In this document: positions 34,816-45,327 of the stretch, piece after piece
How the letters are laid out: each line of letters begins with the position of its first letter
How positions within the stretch are numbered: position 1 is the stretch's first letter
Assembly: GCA_023374025.1 (NCBI GenBank)
Contig: SIJG01000033.1
Location: 248,001 to 312,000, forward strand
DNA length: 64,000 bases
From: Heterodera schachtii
Lineage: Eukaryota; Nematoda; Chromadorea; Rhabditida; Heteroderidae
Direction: 5' to 3'
Notes under the pieces: model-generated
The model's database searches: none
The model's input: the letters and a program-made list of their open reading frames with translations, nothing else
Told to the model about the DNA's origin: nothing
Made by a program: the position numbers and the translations under genes

Positions 34816-34923
34816 ATGTTAGGGCCTTTTCTCATTTGAAACATTGCTTCAGCTATTCCTACAAATGACCATTCCACCAATTATTTGGACTTTCTGAACT
34901 TGGAAACATTTAATGAAAATTAA
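34816..34923 (+). pseudogene. MLGPFLI / NYLDFLNLETF relic
   Basis: ATG frame MLGPFLI, TGA at codon 8, then NIASAIPTNDHSTNYLDFLN and LETFNEN to TAA. The start block has a relative at 18,168 (MLGSFLIRNRF). Otherwise unrecognised. Confidence 0.3.
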
Positions 34924-35160
34924 TAATATATTAAAAATAATGAATAAATAAATAATAAAAAATAAATAAATATGAGCAAATAGCATTCTTTAATTAAAAA
35001 AAATGTTAAAATGGTTTTTCACAAATGATACTAGAAATAATAAATATATACTAAATTAAATTTTTTTTTAAATCAGTTAAATAAAGGAACAATGGCAAAA
35101 CTGTAAAAATTATAAATTTTTTTTTATAATTTATGGGAAAAAAATAAATAAATAATAAAC

Positions 35161-35637
35161 ATAATTCTAGGGCTGCTAATTTTATGTAAATACATATTTT
35201 TTTCCTGGCTTCTCCATGCTCTAAATAGTAGCAAATTATTGAAGATTTTTTAAGGAAAATTTTTTAGATGCCCAAAAAATGCAACATTTGCAATTTTTTC
35301 GTACACATTTTCATTTTTTCATATTTTGAAAATTTATAGAAATTTTTTGTAAAAAATTAAACATTTTTTTTGAAAATGTATCCATAAAAAATCGAATTTT
35401 TTTTTTTCAAAAAAAACAGATACCAACAAATTAATATTGTACTAAAATGTGATTCTAAGTCTATTTTGGTCATTTTTGTGGCATTTTGTGCCTGTTTCAT
35501 TTTTATGAAAAATTTTTATCCAAAAAATTACCATTTAAAAAATTTTATTTACATATTTAAGGTACATATATGGGGGTTTTTGTATATATTTCATACATAT
35601 TTTAGCATTTTTCGTACATATTTTATTGAAATAATTC
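35161..35637. mobile_element. degenerate hAT-like MITE
   Basis: The left end TAGGGCTGCTAATTTTATGT (35,168) looks like a hAT terminus. The interior, with (A/T)CATATTT words, aligns to 55,380-55,728, which ends GGCAGCCCT, the complement of this left end. The right end is lost here. ATAATTC occurs on both sides (35,161 and 35,631), a possible trace of a TSD. It interrupts sequence homologous to 304-400. Confidence 0.55.
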
Positions 35638-35954
35638 GCAAATTTTCTATCAAAAAAATAAAAAAATATACCAAATTATTAAACTTCTGTAAGCCAAATA
35701 AATTTAAAAACTTTTGCAGAAAATAAATATTGAGAATTAAAATTTTGTTAACTTTGGTTAAATTTTTTTTTAATATTAAGAAAACAAATTTTTAAATTGT
35801 AATATTTGTAATAATTGATAAAAGTAACAAAAAATATATTAGGCATTGAAATAAAGAGTATTTAATGATAAAACCTGATTAAAAAGGGGGTTGACATGGT
35901 TGGTTCAGGACCATGATACGATCAACAATTATTTAAACAACAGAATATTTTAAT

Positions 35955-36877
35955 TAATATAAATGAAGAAGAAAATTCATTAAAATTTTGTCATAATTAA
36001 AACAATAAGAAATATTGTTTATAAATTTAAAAGCATAATTAAGAACAATAAGAAATATTTGGTTATAAATTAAGAAAATCTTTTAAGTAATGAGAAATGC
36101 CGAAAATTTTTACTGGTTTAAATTTAAATAAAATATACAAGTTTTAATTTTGCACTAATTAATAAAATTAAACAAAAATGTTGTAATAAATTTAAAAAAT
36201 TTTGAAAATATAAAAAATAAAGAAAAGGAAAAATTATATTTGCGGAAGTATAAAAAAAGTTAAATAAGCAAGAATTGCAAAATAGCATTAAGTGTGTGTT
36301 ATTTCAAATTAAATAAAAATTAAATAAAAAATTTTATATCTTCTATATAAAAATATTTGTATAGATCGTCTTAAATTGAATAAAACATTTAAACTTATCG
36401 AATTAATGTTATATAAATTTAAAAGTATTTAAATAAACATAGTTTTTAATTACATGTGAATAAGTACACCAAAAAAATGAGTTGCAATATGAGGTTGATC
36501 GGGTCATGATCAACGGAAAAAAACTGCAAGAACCAATTCATGGAAAATATTATTTGAAAAAATTAAAATTAAAATTATTTTTTATTTTGGTGTTTTGTAA
36601 AATAAAAATTTAATTAATAAATTAAAGGTATTCTGGAAAGGATTCCCGTATAGCGATGACACATGAGAACCAGAGAACACTTGGAAAGAGACAGACAAAA
36701 TGTTTTGGAAGAGTTCAAAAAACGAAAGAAAAAAATAGTGAAAAATAACATAATTAATTATTTATTTGAATGCAAATATTCCGGATAAAGGAAAGTTAAC
36801 AACTAAATCTAATGTGTCCATCTAGACTCGATTGCATGAAAGGAAACAGGACATGCAGAACAAAATTTCCTTCCCTG
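35955..36877 (+). repeat. recent 0.92-kb duplication, copy 2
   Basis: Partner of 28,760-29,683. The few differences are mostly single-base length changes in A/T runs. Confidence 0.85.
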
Positions 36878-37497
36878 TTAAAATTTTGACATAATTAGAA
36901 CAAAAAGAAATATTTATTTCTAAATTTAAAAATATAATTACCAACAATACGAAATATTTGTTTAATAATTGAAAAAATATTTGAAGTGATAAGAAAGGCC
37001 GAAAACTTTTACTGGCTTAATTGTAAACAAAATAAAAGTTTGGATTTTGGATTAATTAATTAAAATAAACAAAAATGTTGTAATAAACGGAAAAAGAATC
37101 TGAAAATATAAAAAATATAAAGAAAAGAAAAAGCTATATCGTGAAGGATAAAGAAAAATAAATAAGTAAATAATTTAAACTTGGATGAATGGGTTGGCTA
37201 AAATGATGAGAGAGAGCTACACTAATTTATCGGAATACAAAAAATGGAAGATAAAATCCTAATTTAAATTATAAAAATTAAACAGCGATTTATATGCATT
37301 AATGAGAAACTTATTTTTAAAACCAAATTTTATTTATGATTGATTTAAGATACTATTTAAAACAAATTTTGCAGAAAATAAATATTGAGAATTAAAATTT
37401 TTGTCAACTTAGTTTAAAATAATTAAATAAATAAACCAATAAATCACTAATGAAGAAATTAATAATAATTAATAAATTACGTTTATAAATACATTAC
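36878..37497 (+). other. AT-rich, no gene seen
   Basis: Diverged copy of 600-800 and 8,640-8,720 (ACATAATTAGAACAA..AGAAATATTT). No coding island recognised. Confidence 0.45.
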
Positions 37498-37674
37498 AGA
37501 CAACGAAGATAAAGCCCAAAAAATTGGAAAAATTAATTTAAAATAATTTACAGGCAATGGGTCAACACCAAAATTATCCCAAAATTGTAATAAATAATAA
37601 TAAAATTAAAAAATAAATTAATAAATTACAGGCAAAAAGTCAACGAAAGTCAGCAAAAAAAGTGGGATAAATAA
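37498..37674 (+). pseudogene. QRVNEDQ triplet, locus 3
   Basis: Same I-II-III order as 1,065 and 10,141. Modules I and II are damaged. Module III (37,633-37,674) is intact after TTACAG and reads QKVNESQQKKWDK then TAA, as at 1,211 and 10,294. A 386-bp MITE has inserted just downstream, at the point equivalent to about 10,365. Confidence 0.4.
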
Positions 37675-37700
37675 AACAATTAAATTTTTTAAAAAATATG

Positions 37701-38104
37701 TTAAATTATGGGTCTGTATCGTTTTGGCGCCGCCGTTTTGGCGCCAACCCAAGTTTTGAGACTAGAACTTTTTTCTTTGTCATCCAAATCCAACATTGTT
37801 GGTATCATTCGAAAGCTTAACATGTTTAGAACCTTTTTCTAAGCTATTGCTTCGTGATTAGACAATTACCAAAAAAGTTATAACATGAAATTACAAAAAA
37901 GCCAAAATTTTGGAAGTTTTTTGTTTATAACTTTTTTACAGGACAAATTTTTTTTTGGTTTTTTGTAGATATAATAAGGCTTGTGAAGGGCTTTAGAATG
38001 ATACCAAAATTGTTAGATTTGGTTGACAAATAAAAAGTTATAGTCCAAAAACAAGGGCTGGCGCCAAAACGGCGGCGCCAAAACGACCTAGTCCCTTAAA
38101 TTAT
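37701..38104. mobile_element. fold-back MITE, 386 bp, 9-bp TSD (37,710-38,095)
   Basis: Perfect 9-bp direct repeats TTAAATTAT at 37,701-37,709 and 38,096-38,104. The ends GGGTCTGTATCGTTTTGGCG and its complement-like partner are inverted. The common core CGTTTTGGCGCCGCCGTTTT is exact, and weaker inverted similarity extends over 100 bp from each end, so the whole element can fold back. The 9-bp TSD suggests a MULE-type mobiliser. No ORF. Confidence 0.9.
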
Positions 38105-38461
38105 ATACAAAAAATAAACAATTTATATTTAAAGGATAAAACCAAAATACATGCGCGTAAGGCAAAAGGGACCAAAGAAGACCTGGTTAAAAATAAAAAT
38201 TAATTTAATTTAAAAAACATATTTTAAATTAATTTTTCTTAATGATAATTTGCAGAGGCTATAATAGAGGGGGCTTTCACATGGAAGGAAAATAAAAATG
38301 AATTTAAAATATTACAATTAAATATTGAAAAATATATTTAATAAAAATAGAAGCGATACAAAAAAACTAATTCAATTACATATTTTTTAAAAATAATTAA
38401 GAGTTCACTATGATTATCTGTAATTAATTATTCATTGAGCTACCTGTTTAAATCTTATCTA
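38105..38461 (+). other. AT-rich remainder of the interrupted repeat
   Basis: Resumes homology with 10,370-10,460 (ACAATTTATATTTAAA, GACCTGGT). No gene. Confidence 0.45.
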
Positions 38462-38862
38462 ACTAGCGGGTTCGTGAACCGTCGGATCTGGGCTTGGGAT
38501 AAAGCGCTTCGCGCTTCTTGAGCTTCGCTACCTAGGCTTTGAAGCGATTTAAATGAAGAGATTTTGAATTAAAAAAAATTAACAGCGATTTTTAGGCCGC
38601 TTCGCGGCCTCGAACGGGCGCTTTGCGCCCGTTTCAAATTTCTGTTGTAATTTTCGGCCGCTTCGCGACCGTTTTTAAATTTCGTGATTTTAGGCCGCTT
38701 CGCGGCCTTGAACGGGCGCTTCGCGCCCGTTTTTTAATTTTGTTGAGCTCAGACGGGCGCTACGCGCAAATTTTGTTGTACTTTTCGGCCGCTTCGCGGC
38801 CGTTTTTGAATTGTGTTGAGTCAAACGGTCGCTTCGCGCCCGTCTCTAGTTTGTGGACGAGG
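38462..38862. repeat. hairpin cluster, GCTTCGC core (module B, copy 1)
   Basis: Begins AACTAGCGGGTTCGTGAACC. It holds about nine short palindromes of two types, GGCCGC-TTC-GCGGCC and ACGGGCGC-TTC-GCGCCCGT, plus AAGCGC-TTC-GCGCTT. Each has a 6-8-bp stem and a 3-nt loop. Some copies carry compensating or single changes. Module B recurs at 48,376 and partly at 47,214 and 50,085. A plus-strand frame here (38,623-38,865) is low-complexity read-through. Confidence 0.85.
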
Positions 38863-38880
38863 TAAACAACGGGTTGTTGA

Positions 38881-39640
38881 GGTACAAAAGTGATCAGAAG
38901 AGGTACAAAAGTGATCAGAAGAGGTACAACAGTAAATAGAAGAGGTACAACATTAAATAGAAGAGGTACAACAGTGATAAGAAGAGGTACAACAGTGATA
39001 AGAAGAGGTAGAACAGTGAAAAGAAGAGGTACAACACTAAATAGAAGAGGTAGAACAGTGAAAAGAAGAGGTACAACAGTAAATAGAAGAGGTACAACAG
39101 TGAAAAGAAGAGGTACAACAGTAAAGAGAATAGGTACAACAGTAAAGAGAATAGGTACAACAGTAAAGAGAATAGGTACAATGGTGATTAGAAGAGGTAC
39201 AATGGTGATTAGAAAAGGTACAACAGTGATAAGAAGAGGTAGAACAGTGAAAAGAAGAGGTACAACACTAAATAGAAGAGGTAGAACAGTGAAAAGAAGA
39301 GGTACAAATAGAAGAGGTAGAACAGTGAAAAGAAGAGGTACAACAGTAAATAGAAGAGGTACAACAGTGAAAAGAAGAGGTACAACAGTAAAGAGAATAG
39401 GTACAATGGTGATTAGAAGAGGTACAATGGTGATTAGAAAAGGTACAACAGTGATTAGAAGAGGTAAACAGAGATTAGAAGAGGTACAAATTTGATGAAA
39501 AGAGGTACAAATTTGATGAAAAGAGGTACAAAAGTGATTAGAAGAGGTACAACAATGATCAGAAGAGGTACAACAGTGATTAGGAGAGTTACAACATTGA
39601 GTAGAGAGGTACAAACATGGGAGGAAGAGGTACAACATGG
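38881..39640. repeat. 21-bp minisatellite with 231-bp higher-order repeat
   Basis: About 36 units of AGAAGAGGTACAACAGTGAT(T). A pattern of variant units (for example GGTAGAACAGTGAAAAG) repeats at 231 bp, exactly 11 units. As 21 is a multiple of 3, several frames on both strands stay open for up to 290 codons (VPLLFTV or RRGTTVI heptapeptides). I regard these as by-products. Confidence 0.9.
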
Positions 39641-39957
39641 TTAATATTAAATAAATAAGGAATTGTTTTTATTAAAAATAGATAAAAACCGAATGAATTA
39701 TTAAAATACTCTTTTTATTAAAATTATGAAAAGTATAATTGAATATTTATTTTTAATAGAAATGGAAAAAATTTTGACAAATGCAATTTTAAAATAATAG
39801 CTGAAATTCTTACTTAAATGATAAATCATTATTCATCAAAAAATAATTTAATTAAATTTTAAAAAAATTTATTTATTATTAATAAAACCAAAGCATTTAA
39901 ATTTATTAAAAGTAATGAAAATTAACTCAAAAAAAACTAATAGAAAAATAATGTACA
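39641..39957 (+). other. AT-rich spacer, no gene seen
   Basis: Plain AT-rich sequence between the minisatellite and the first A unit. Confidence 0.5.
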
Positions 39958-41450
39958 CCGTCCGGATCCGAACCTGCCCACCCCCCTCAAAATGATGCCT
40001 CAGAATCCCCAATCACACAGGGATTCTGAGGCCCTAACGATGTCTTAAGTGAAATCTGATTTCAGATCCGTGATCAGCGTCCTAAAATACCCTTAATGAC
40101 ATGTTTACGGAATATTTTTGGTGAAAAAATTTTTCAACTTAAAAATCATGGTCACCCCCCTATGGTCCCGAACCCCAAAATCACTTTTATTTTTATAACA
40201 TTTTTCAAAAAACCGATAAAAATATAAAATAAATTTTATCTTATAGAACAAAAAATTGCGGATTTTTGTAGTATTTTATTTTTCACGAGTGACTTTTCAG
40301 AACCGAGTTCTGAATTTTTTTCTGAAAATTCGAATTTTTCAAGAAATTCTAGAATATCTTTTTTATTTTTAGAGATAGAAATTCCTAATAAATCCCATAA
40401 AATTCTCCTTATTTTTCTGTATTTTTAAAGTTTAATTGCATGAAAATCGTCCCATTTAAAAATGAGCTACGAATTTACAAAATTTAACCCAAAATCCTGG
40501 GAGCCAAAAATTGAAAAATATTATCGAACTTTTAAAAAATTCCTAAAATTCTGAAACGTTAAACAAACATCATATTCGTGCTCAGCCTCTTAATTTACCC
40601 CAGAAAAATATTTTTCACCCCCCACTTAGGCCCAAAAAAAATTTCCGAAAATTTCTAGGGGGCCTAGCTCGAAAATTTTTGAAAATTTCCAAACATATAA
40701 TACGCCATTCGATAGAGCTCAAAAAGCTCTACAATTTTGCCCTAAAGCAATTTTTGGCTAAAACCAACCCCCGACGAGTTATGGGTCCGGGACTCAAATG
40801 TCCCGCTTAGGCCAAAAAATTTTTCTATTTCCGGGAAAAAATCGAAAATTTTCTAAAAACATCACCAATCGATAGAGCTCGAAAAACGATGTTTTGGAAG
40901 TGGTCTCCGTTTTCCCCGGAAAAATCGTTAAAAAATCCTAAAATTCAAAAACTGAAAAACCGAATTTTAGGCCTAACTCGAAAATTCTTGAAAATTTTCA
41001 AAATTTTAAAATTTTCAAAAATCGAGCTCATCGAGCTCTACAATAAGTCTGCTGGCTCCCCCTGGCTCAGATCAAACCCGGGCGTGCTATTCGCCTGGTA
41101 CTGAAGTGTCCAAAAAAAGTGATTCTTACGTTGCCTAACCTACAGGTCAGGCTTTTGGTCTGATCAAAAAATTTTTGCTGGCAATGTTGTAGGCCATTGT
41201 TGGGGCATTTCGCTTTTGGGGTCCTCTAAGCCCTAAAATCAAAAGCAAAAAATTTCGTAACACTGAGACTGTGGGCAAAGTCAGTTTTCGAGCCGCTGGG
41301 ACTCAGTTGGCCACCGGACCGGAAAATCCGTATTTTTCCCGGATGCGCCGTAACCGACTACATACCCATGCCAAATTTCAGCTTCGTACCTATTCCCGTT
41401 CGACTCAAATTAGTTTTTGAAGCGAAACCCCTTACCTATATAACATATAT
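39958..41450. repeat. modular repeat A, copy 1 (about 1.5 kb)
   Basis: Starts near CCGTCCGGATCCGAACC with a 12-bp-stem hairpin CCTCAGAATCCC/GGGATTCTGAGG (39,998-40,031). It then alternates blocks ending in GAGTTATG..., GATAGAGCTC...CTCTACAA and CTCGAAAATTTTTGAAAATT, and ends ATGCCAAATTTCAGC...ACCTATATAACATATATA. Homologous to 45,945-47,213 and 50,805-52,317. A 71-codon frame (MFWKWSPFSPEKS...) is open in copies 1 and 2 but ends early in copy 3. No transposase or TIR seen. Confidence 0.85.
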
Positions 41451-42203
41451 ATAATGATATGCAATGATTTATATTTAGTTATACATTGGCAAAACAAAAA
41501 GATTGTTAAAACAAAATACCGAAACCAACTATACACAATGAGATGGTATAATTTATTTAATTATACATTTAAACCAAAAACATTGGTAAACCGAAAAGCA
41601 ATTGTACTTTCAGAAACTAACCGGCAAGAGAATTTAAACTTAAATTTTGCTATATAAAAGATCAATGAAGAAATAAATAAAAAATTATTTCATTTGGAAC
41701 TTTAATTAAAGAATTGAATAATGCAATTGAAAATATCGCAATAGATGATCGATTTAATTATATATAATAATAAGATTCAACAATATATAAATTATATCTT
41801 TTATCATGGAAGAGTTCGGAGGATGTCAGCCTTGGTCCGTTGATTCCATATTATTTTCTTATTAATAATCTTCATAAAAACAAAAAAATTTGAAATTTAT
41901 CTCATAAGGAAAAGCTTAAATTGTAATACAAAAAATGTATTTATAAATTTCAATAAAAAAAAACAGCAATAAATTGTAGATTTTATAAAAACTGATAACA
42001 AATGAAACGCATATAAAATAACAGAATTTAAAATTAAGAAGAATAATAACTATAAAAATTTAATAATCTATTATAATTCCAAGCTTAATACCCTTTAATA
42101 GGTATAAAAATTAAATAATTTTAAATTGATAAAATATTCGAAATTATTTTAAAATACATAAAACTGAATCATCTTTGGAAATTAAATTTGTTAGATGAAA
42201 TAA
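41451..42203 (+). other. AT-rich, no confident gene
   Basis: A 67-codon ATG frame at 41,454-41,657 (MICNDLYLVIHWQNKKIVKT...) is possible but unsupported, and part of it resembles 43,165-43,215. Otherwise AT-rich repeats (ATCGCAATAGATGATCGATT, as at 13,330). Confidence 0.35.
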
Positions 42204-42368
42204 ATTTTTAAAAGAAAAAAGAAATATATAATAATTAAGAACTATAAAGCCTTAGTAAATATTTGTTGGGAGCGAAAATGGAAAAAATGTGCCGTTTTTT
42301 ATGAAGACAATGACCATTTAACGAGATCAATCAAAACCATTTTAAGGAGTAATTCCTACAAAAAATAA
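42204..42368 (+). CDS. WERKWKKC exon, 54 codons, no Met
   Basis: The open frame from an upstream TAA includes NICWERKWKKCAVFYEDNDH then LTRSIKTILRSNSYKK and TAA. The composition (W, C, Y, D, E) is unlike AT-rich noise. The relic at 32,385-32,475 keeps WxKCxxF...LTR. Overlapping by one base in another frame, 42,368-42,433 reads NESLGCAKRFNGIK... to TAA, matching the intact ORF at 7,940. An indel may have split one coding segment. Family unknown. Confidence 0.35.
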   Translation: MFKRKKKYIIIKNYKALVNICWERKWKKCAVFYEDNDHLTRSIKTILRSNSYKK

Positions 42369-42433
42369 ATGAATCTCTTGGATGTGCAAAAAGATTTAAT
42401 GGTATAAAAAGCAAACAATTCTCAAATAGCTAA
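42368..42433 (+). pseudogene. NESL..ARRFDG-family segment, copy 2
   Basis: The frame NESLGCAKRFNGIKSKQFSN then S and TAA matches NESLKSARRFDGIKKQKDFT of 7,940-8,047, with the same NS-stop end. Confidence 0.35.
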
Positions 42434-42544
42434 AAATTTAATTAATTAAAATATATTACAATAAATTCAAAACGAAAACTCAAAAAAAAAGATTGTATAA
42501 ACAGATAAATTTATTTATTTTTATTACAAAAATGTTTGGCATAA

Positions 42545-42640
42545 ATAAACCAAAAGGTTCCCTTAATTGATGATGCTGATGATGAAGAATACCATGTTGA
42601 TGCCTTTTTGCCGCTCATGGGACATCAGACTAAAAAATAA
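42545..42640 (+). CDS. acidic terminal exon IDDADDEEYHVDAFLP
   Basis: After a TAA the frame reads INQKVPLIDDADDEEYHVDA then FLPLMGHQTKK and TAA. Strongly acidic, clearly non-random for this base composition. The 8.15-kb locus is the decayed counterpart in the same order after the NESL segment (CAAAAGGTTGCATTTAATTG). No known domain. Confidence 0.35.
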   Translation: MNQKVPLIDDADDEEYHVDAFLPLMGHQTKK

Positions 42641-42904
42641 GAAATTAATTTAAAAAGAAATACAACCAATTTAAAAATAATTCAACCAAATCACCTAAGT
42701 TTTTATGTGCTTAAAATGGCATAATTAATACTTAAAATAACTGTTGAATTTCCACAAAAACTCTTGACAAAATAAGCGAAGGTTGTCCCTAATAAAATTT
42801 TAATTGTAATTCTAAAAATTTAACAGCGACATATATGTATTAATGAGAAACTCAATTTTAACACAAAATTTTTTTATTTACGATGGATTTAAAATACTAT
42901 TTAA
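42641..42904 (+). other. AT-rich, no gene seen
   Basis: AT-rich spacer. ACAGCGACATATATGTATTAATGAGA also occurs near 37,285. Confidence 0.45.
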
Positions 42905-42994
42905 AATAAATTATTCTTCTTCACGCATCCAGCTGAACATTGGGCAAACGTTTACAATAAATTCAAAACAAACATTTTTTTAAAAATTGTGTAA
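42905..42994 (+). CDS. HPAEHWANVYNKF exon-like island
   Basis: Open frame NKLFFFTHPAEHWANVYNKF then KTNIFLKIV and TAA. The relic at 250-327 shares PAEH and the surrounding DNA. No ATG, so an internal or last exon if real. Confidence 0.3.
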   Translation, partial: NKLFFFTHPAEHWANVYNKFKTNIFLKIV

Positions 42995-43715
42995 ACAATA
43001 AATTTATTAAATAAAAAAAATAGATAAATAAATAAATAACGCACGCATACAAATCACAGTCATAAAAATATCATTCAATATAATCAGATAATCACTTAAA
43101 TTTGAATATAAAAACTCATAAATTCACTATGATTAAACTATAATTAAATGATTGACCATGTTGAAATCTCATCTAATAATATGCTAAGATTTATTAGGCT
43201 ATACAAAAAGATTGTTAAAACAAAAACGTTGTCTGAATGAGAAAAAATTTAATGAGTCACGTGAAATAGGAAGAATACCTAATATTTACTATAATAAATA
43301 TATGTTATGATAAAACCAATATTCAATTTGTATTTATTATATCATTGACTTACTCTGTTTAAATTTCATCAATGATATGCTATAATTCATTAATATACAT
43401 TGGAAGAATAACTAATATTTTTTAATAAAGAAATAAATGTTATGATAAAACCTATATTCAATTTATATTTATATATGTTAAATTTAAATTTAAAGACTTA
43501 AAAAATTCTAAAAAAAAATTTGTCATAAATTTAGATAATTAAATGAATACCCTAAACTTAAAAGAGCAAAAAATGTTAGTTAACAAAAAAAAAATTATTT
43601 TGCCTATAAATTTGATCGGCCGTCTTCAAATTCATTTAAAAAAGTTAATAAATTTAAAAAACAGGGAAATTTAAGGTCCAGCAGATAATAAAATAATTAA
43701 TTATTAATTTGATGA
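42995..43715 (+). other. AT-rich tandem-like repeats, no gene seen
   Basis: Two diverged copies of ATTTATTA..ATGTTATGATAAAACC(A/T)ATATTCAATTT (43,300 and 43,440). No coding island. Confidence 0.45.
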
Positions 43716-43772
43716 AATATTCCGGATAAAATAGAATTAACACCCACGAGAGCATCAGACACGTTTACATGA
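43716..43772 (+). pseudogene. NIPDK-family relic, copy 4
   Basis: The frame NIPDKIELTPTRASDTFT then TGA aligns to the island at 11,001. The following DNA (CATGAAAGGAAACCTGACCC) still matches but is out of frame. Confidence 0.3.
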
Positions 43773-44015
43773 AAGGAAACCTGACCCATGAAAACTGATT
43801 TGTGAGTCAAAAATTTTAACGAGAAAAAAAGGAAACTTGAAAATATATTGTTTTAAGAATTAACAAATTTGAACTTAAAAATTAAATTTTATATAGTAAG
43901 CTTTTGAATAAAAAAGAAACATAATACAAATAAATTTAAGATAAAATTAAAATTAATTAATCGCAAAAATATAATAAATATGAGATTCAATATTAGACAA
44001 ATAAATGCTTTTTAA

Positions 44016-44090
44016 ATGGAAGATGCTCACGCATTTTTCCGTGGTAAACTACGGCAGATGCCATTCTTGCTAGATGATGAAAAGAACTAA
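44016..44090 (+). CDS. 24-aa ORF MEDAHAFFRGKLRQ
   Basis: ATG frame MEDAHAFFRGKLRQMPFLLD then DEKN and TAA in a GC-richer island. The following TAATAAATAAATGC joins repeat R1 (as at 25,550). The corresponding R1 blocks at 22.6 and 25.5 kb carry GAAAGCGAAAATGCAGAAAG, possibly a decayed equivalent. Could be a terminal exon. Confidence 0.3.
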   Translation: MEDAHAFFRGKLRQMPFLLDDEKN

Positions 44091-44420
44091 TAAATAAATG
44101 CTAATTTTATTATCATTACGAAATTAATTACAAAGCAATTGTATATAAAATAGTATTAAATCTCAAGGTGAAATTTAACACATTTTGTTTGCATAAATAC
44201 CAATGGGTTGACAGTTGCTAATAAAATTACTCGAATTAAGACTAATAAAAATACTCTAATTAATAAAAAGATACATAAGCAAAAAGTAATTCCACTCTAG
44301 GCAGAAAAGTTACAAATCTACGAAAAAATACGGATAAATAAAGAAAGTTATCAAAAAATATGAATAATAAAGCCAAAAATGAGCCTAAATCTTTTAAATT
44401 AAATAATCTATGAAGAGATT
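44091..44420 (+). repeat. dispersed repeat R1, copy 6, with HKYQWVD frame
   Basis: At 44,162-44,221 the frame LKVKFNTFCLHKYQWVDSC ends at TAA, the third member of the HKCEWVD set. Then TTCCACTCTAGGCAGAAAAG and GAAGAGATTTCATTAG in R1 order. Confidence 0.5.
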
Positions 44421-44724
44421 TCATTAGTCATAAATAATTTGTAAAAAAATTTTATAAAGGCGGCCAAAACGCGAAGGTTGGCCCAGAAAATTAACTTGAA
44501 ACCATCTACCATATAGATTAATTATGGAAGCAAAAAACCAAGAAAATATTAACAATTAATTAATAATTATAGAAAAATTAATAAATTAAACAAAATACAG
44601 AAAAAATCTGATGTTCAATCCCAACATTAAAAAGATTACAAAAAGAGAAGAGATCGTTACTCTTTATTAAAGTGTAAAATGTAATTGAAAACACAAATAA
44701 AAATAAAATTTGATTATTTTTCAG

Positions 44725-44813
44725 TAAAATAAATGAGCCATTAATGAAATTAAATTATGCATATCTGAAGAACAAACGGAATTTGAATATTAAATCACAG
44801 TAATTAAAAAAAA
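44725..44813 (+). pseudogene. KHEIINE-family exon, copy 3
   Basis: Follows TTATTTTTCAG, a consensus nematode acceptor. Frame INEPLMKLNYAYLKNKRNLN then IKSQ and TAA. Colinear with 3,224-3,296 without indels. Here the family begins at a splice acceptor instead of an ATG, suggesting it is a last exon. Confidence 0.35.
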
Positions 44814-45267
44814 TTATGTAAAAAATATTAAATAAAATCATAATAGCATAATATGGTATAATATCATTAATTCTGAAAAAAATTTTCTTATTTAAATAAA
44901 GATATAATTTTATATGCATTTAATTGGTAGTAAATTGTAAGAAAATTTAAAATTAATTAAAAAACAAAAGAAAATATTTCTATAAATAAAAAAATGTTTA
45001 GTGAAAAAAAAACAACAAATATGAAACAAAAGATCTTCTCGGTGATAATGACAGAGTTTGTTTGAATAAATAAATTTTAATTATTAATTATTTTTCATAA
45101 ACAAAAATTAAAACCTTTCATTTCTGATCTCATGAGTTTTACTAAAAATACATTAATTAGCAATTATTTTTTCATGGAAACAAGAAATAATAACTAACCC
45201 TTTTTACAAAATTTCTCTATTTTATCTAAAATGAAAAATAATAAATTCGAGATTCAACTCAGAAAGC

Positions 45268-45327
45268 AATAATAGGCTATTGGAGAAAATAAAGCGAGAT
45301 TGATGCAAAATTCAAGAAATTGGTTAA
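45268..45327 (+). pseudogene. NNRLLEKIKRD relic
   Basis: The frame NNRLLEKIKRD, one TGA, CKIQEIG, TAA aligns codon for codon to 33,598-33,660. Confidence 0.3.

Noticed and set aside
1065..37674. Considering the repeated AAAGTGGGAT modules as CRISPR-like or iteron arrays
   Set aside because: Spacing is irregular, modules diverge as protein-coding text would, and the setting is eukaryotic.
38760..39638. 292-codon minus-strand frame (VPLLFTV repeats) and 201-codon plus frame
   Set aside because: Both arise from the 21-bp tandem repeat, whose length is divisible by three. The unique parts are short, and no other gene feature supports either.
39958..40031. Reading CCTCAGAATCCC/GGGATTCTGAGG as a bacterial terminator
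   Set aside because: No T-run directly after it and no gene before it; the sequence is eukaryotic and the hairpin belongs to repeat A.
40889..41104. 71-codon frame MFWKWSPFSPEKS..., also at 46,645
   Set aside because: Open in two copies of repeat A but cut short in the third and lost in the diverged copy. Changes between copies do not favour third codon positions by eye.
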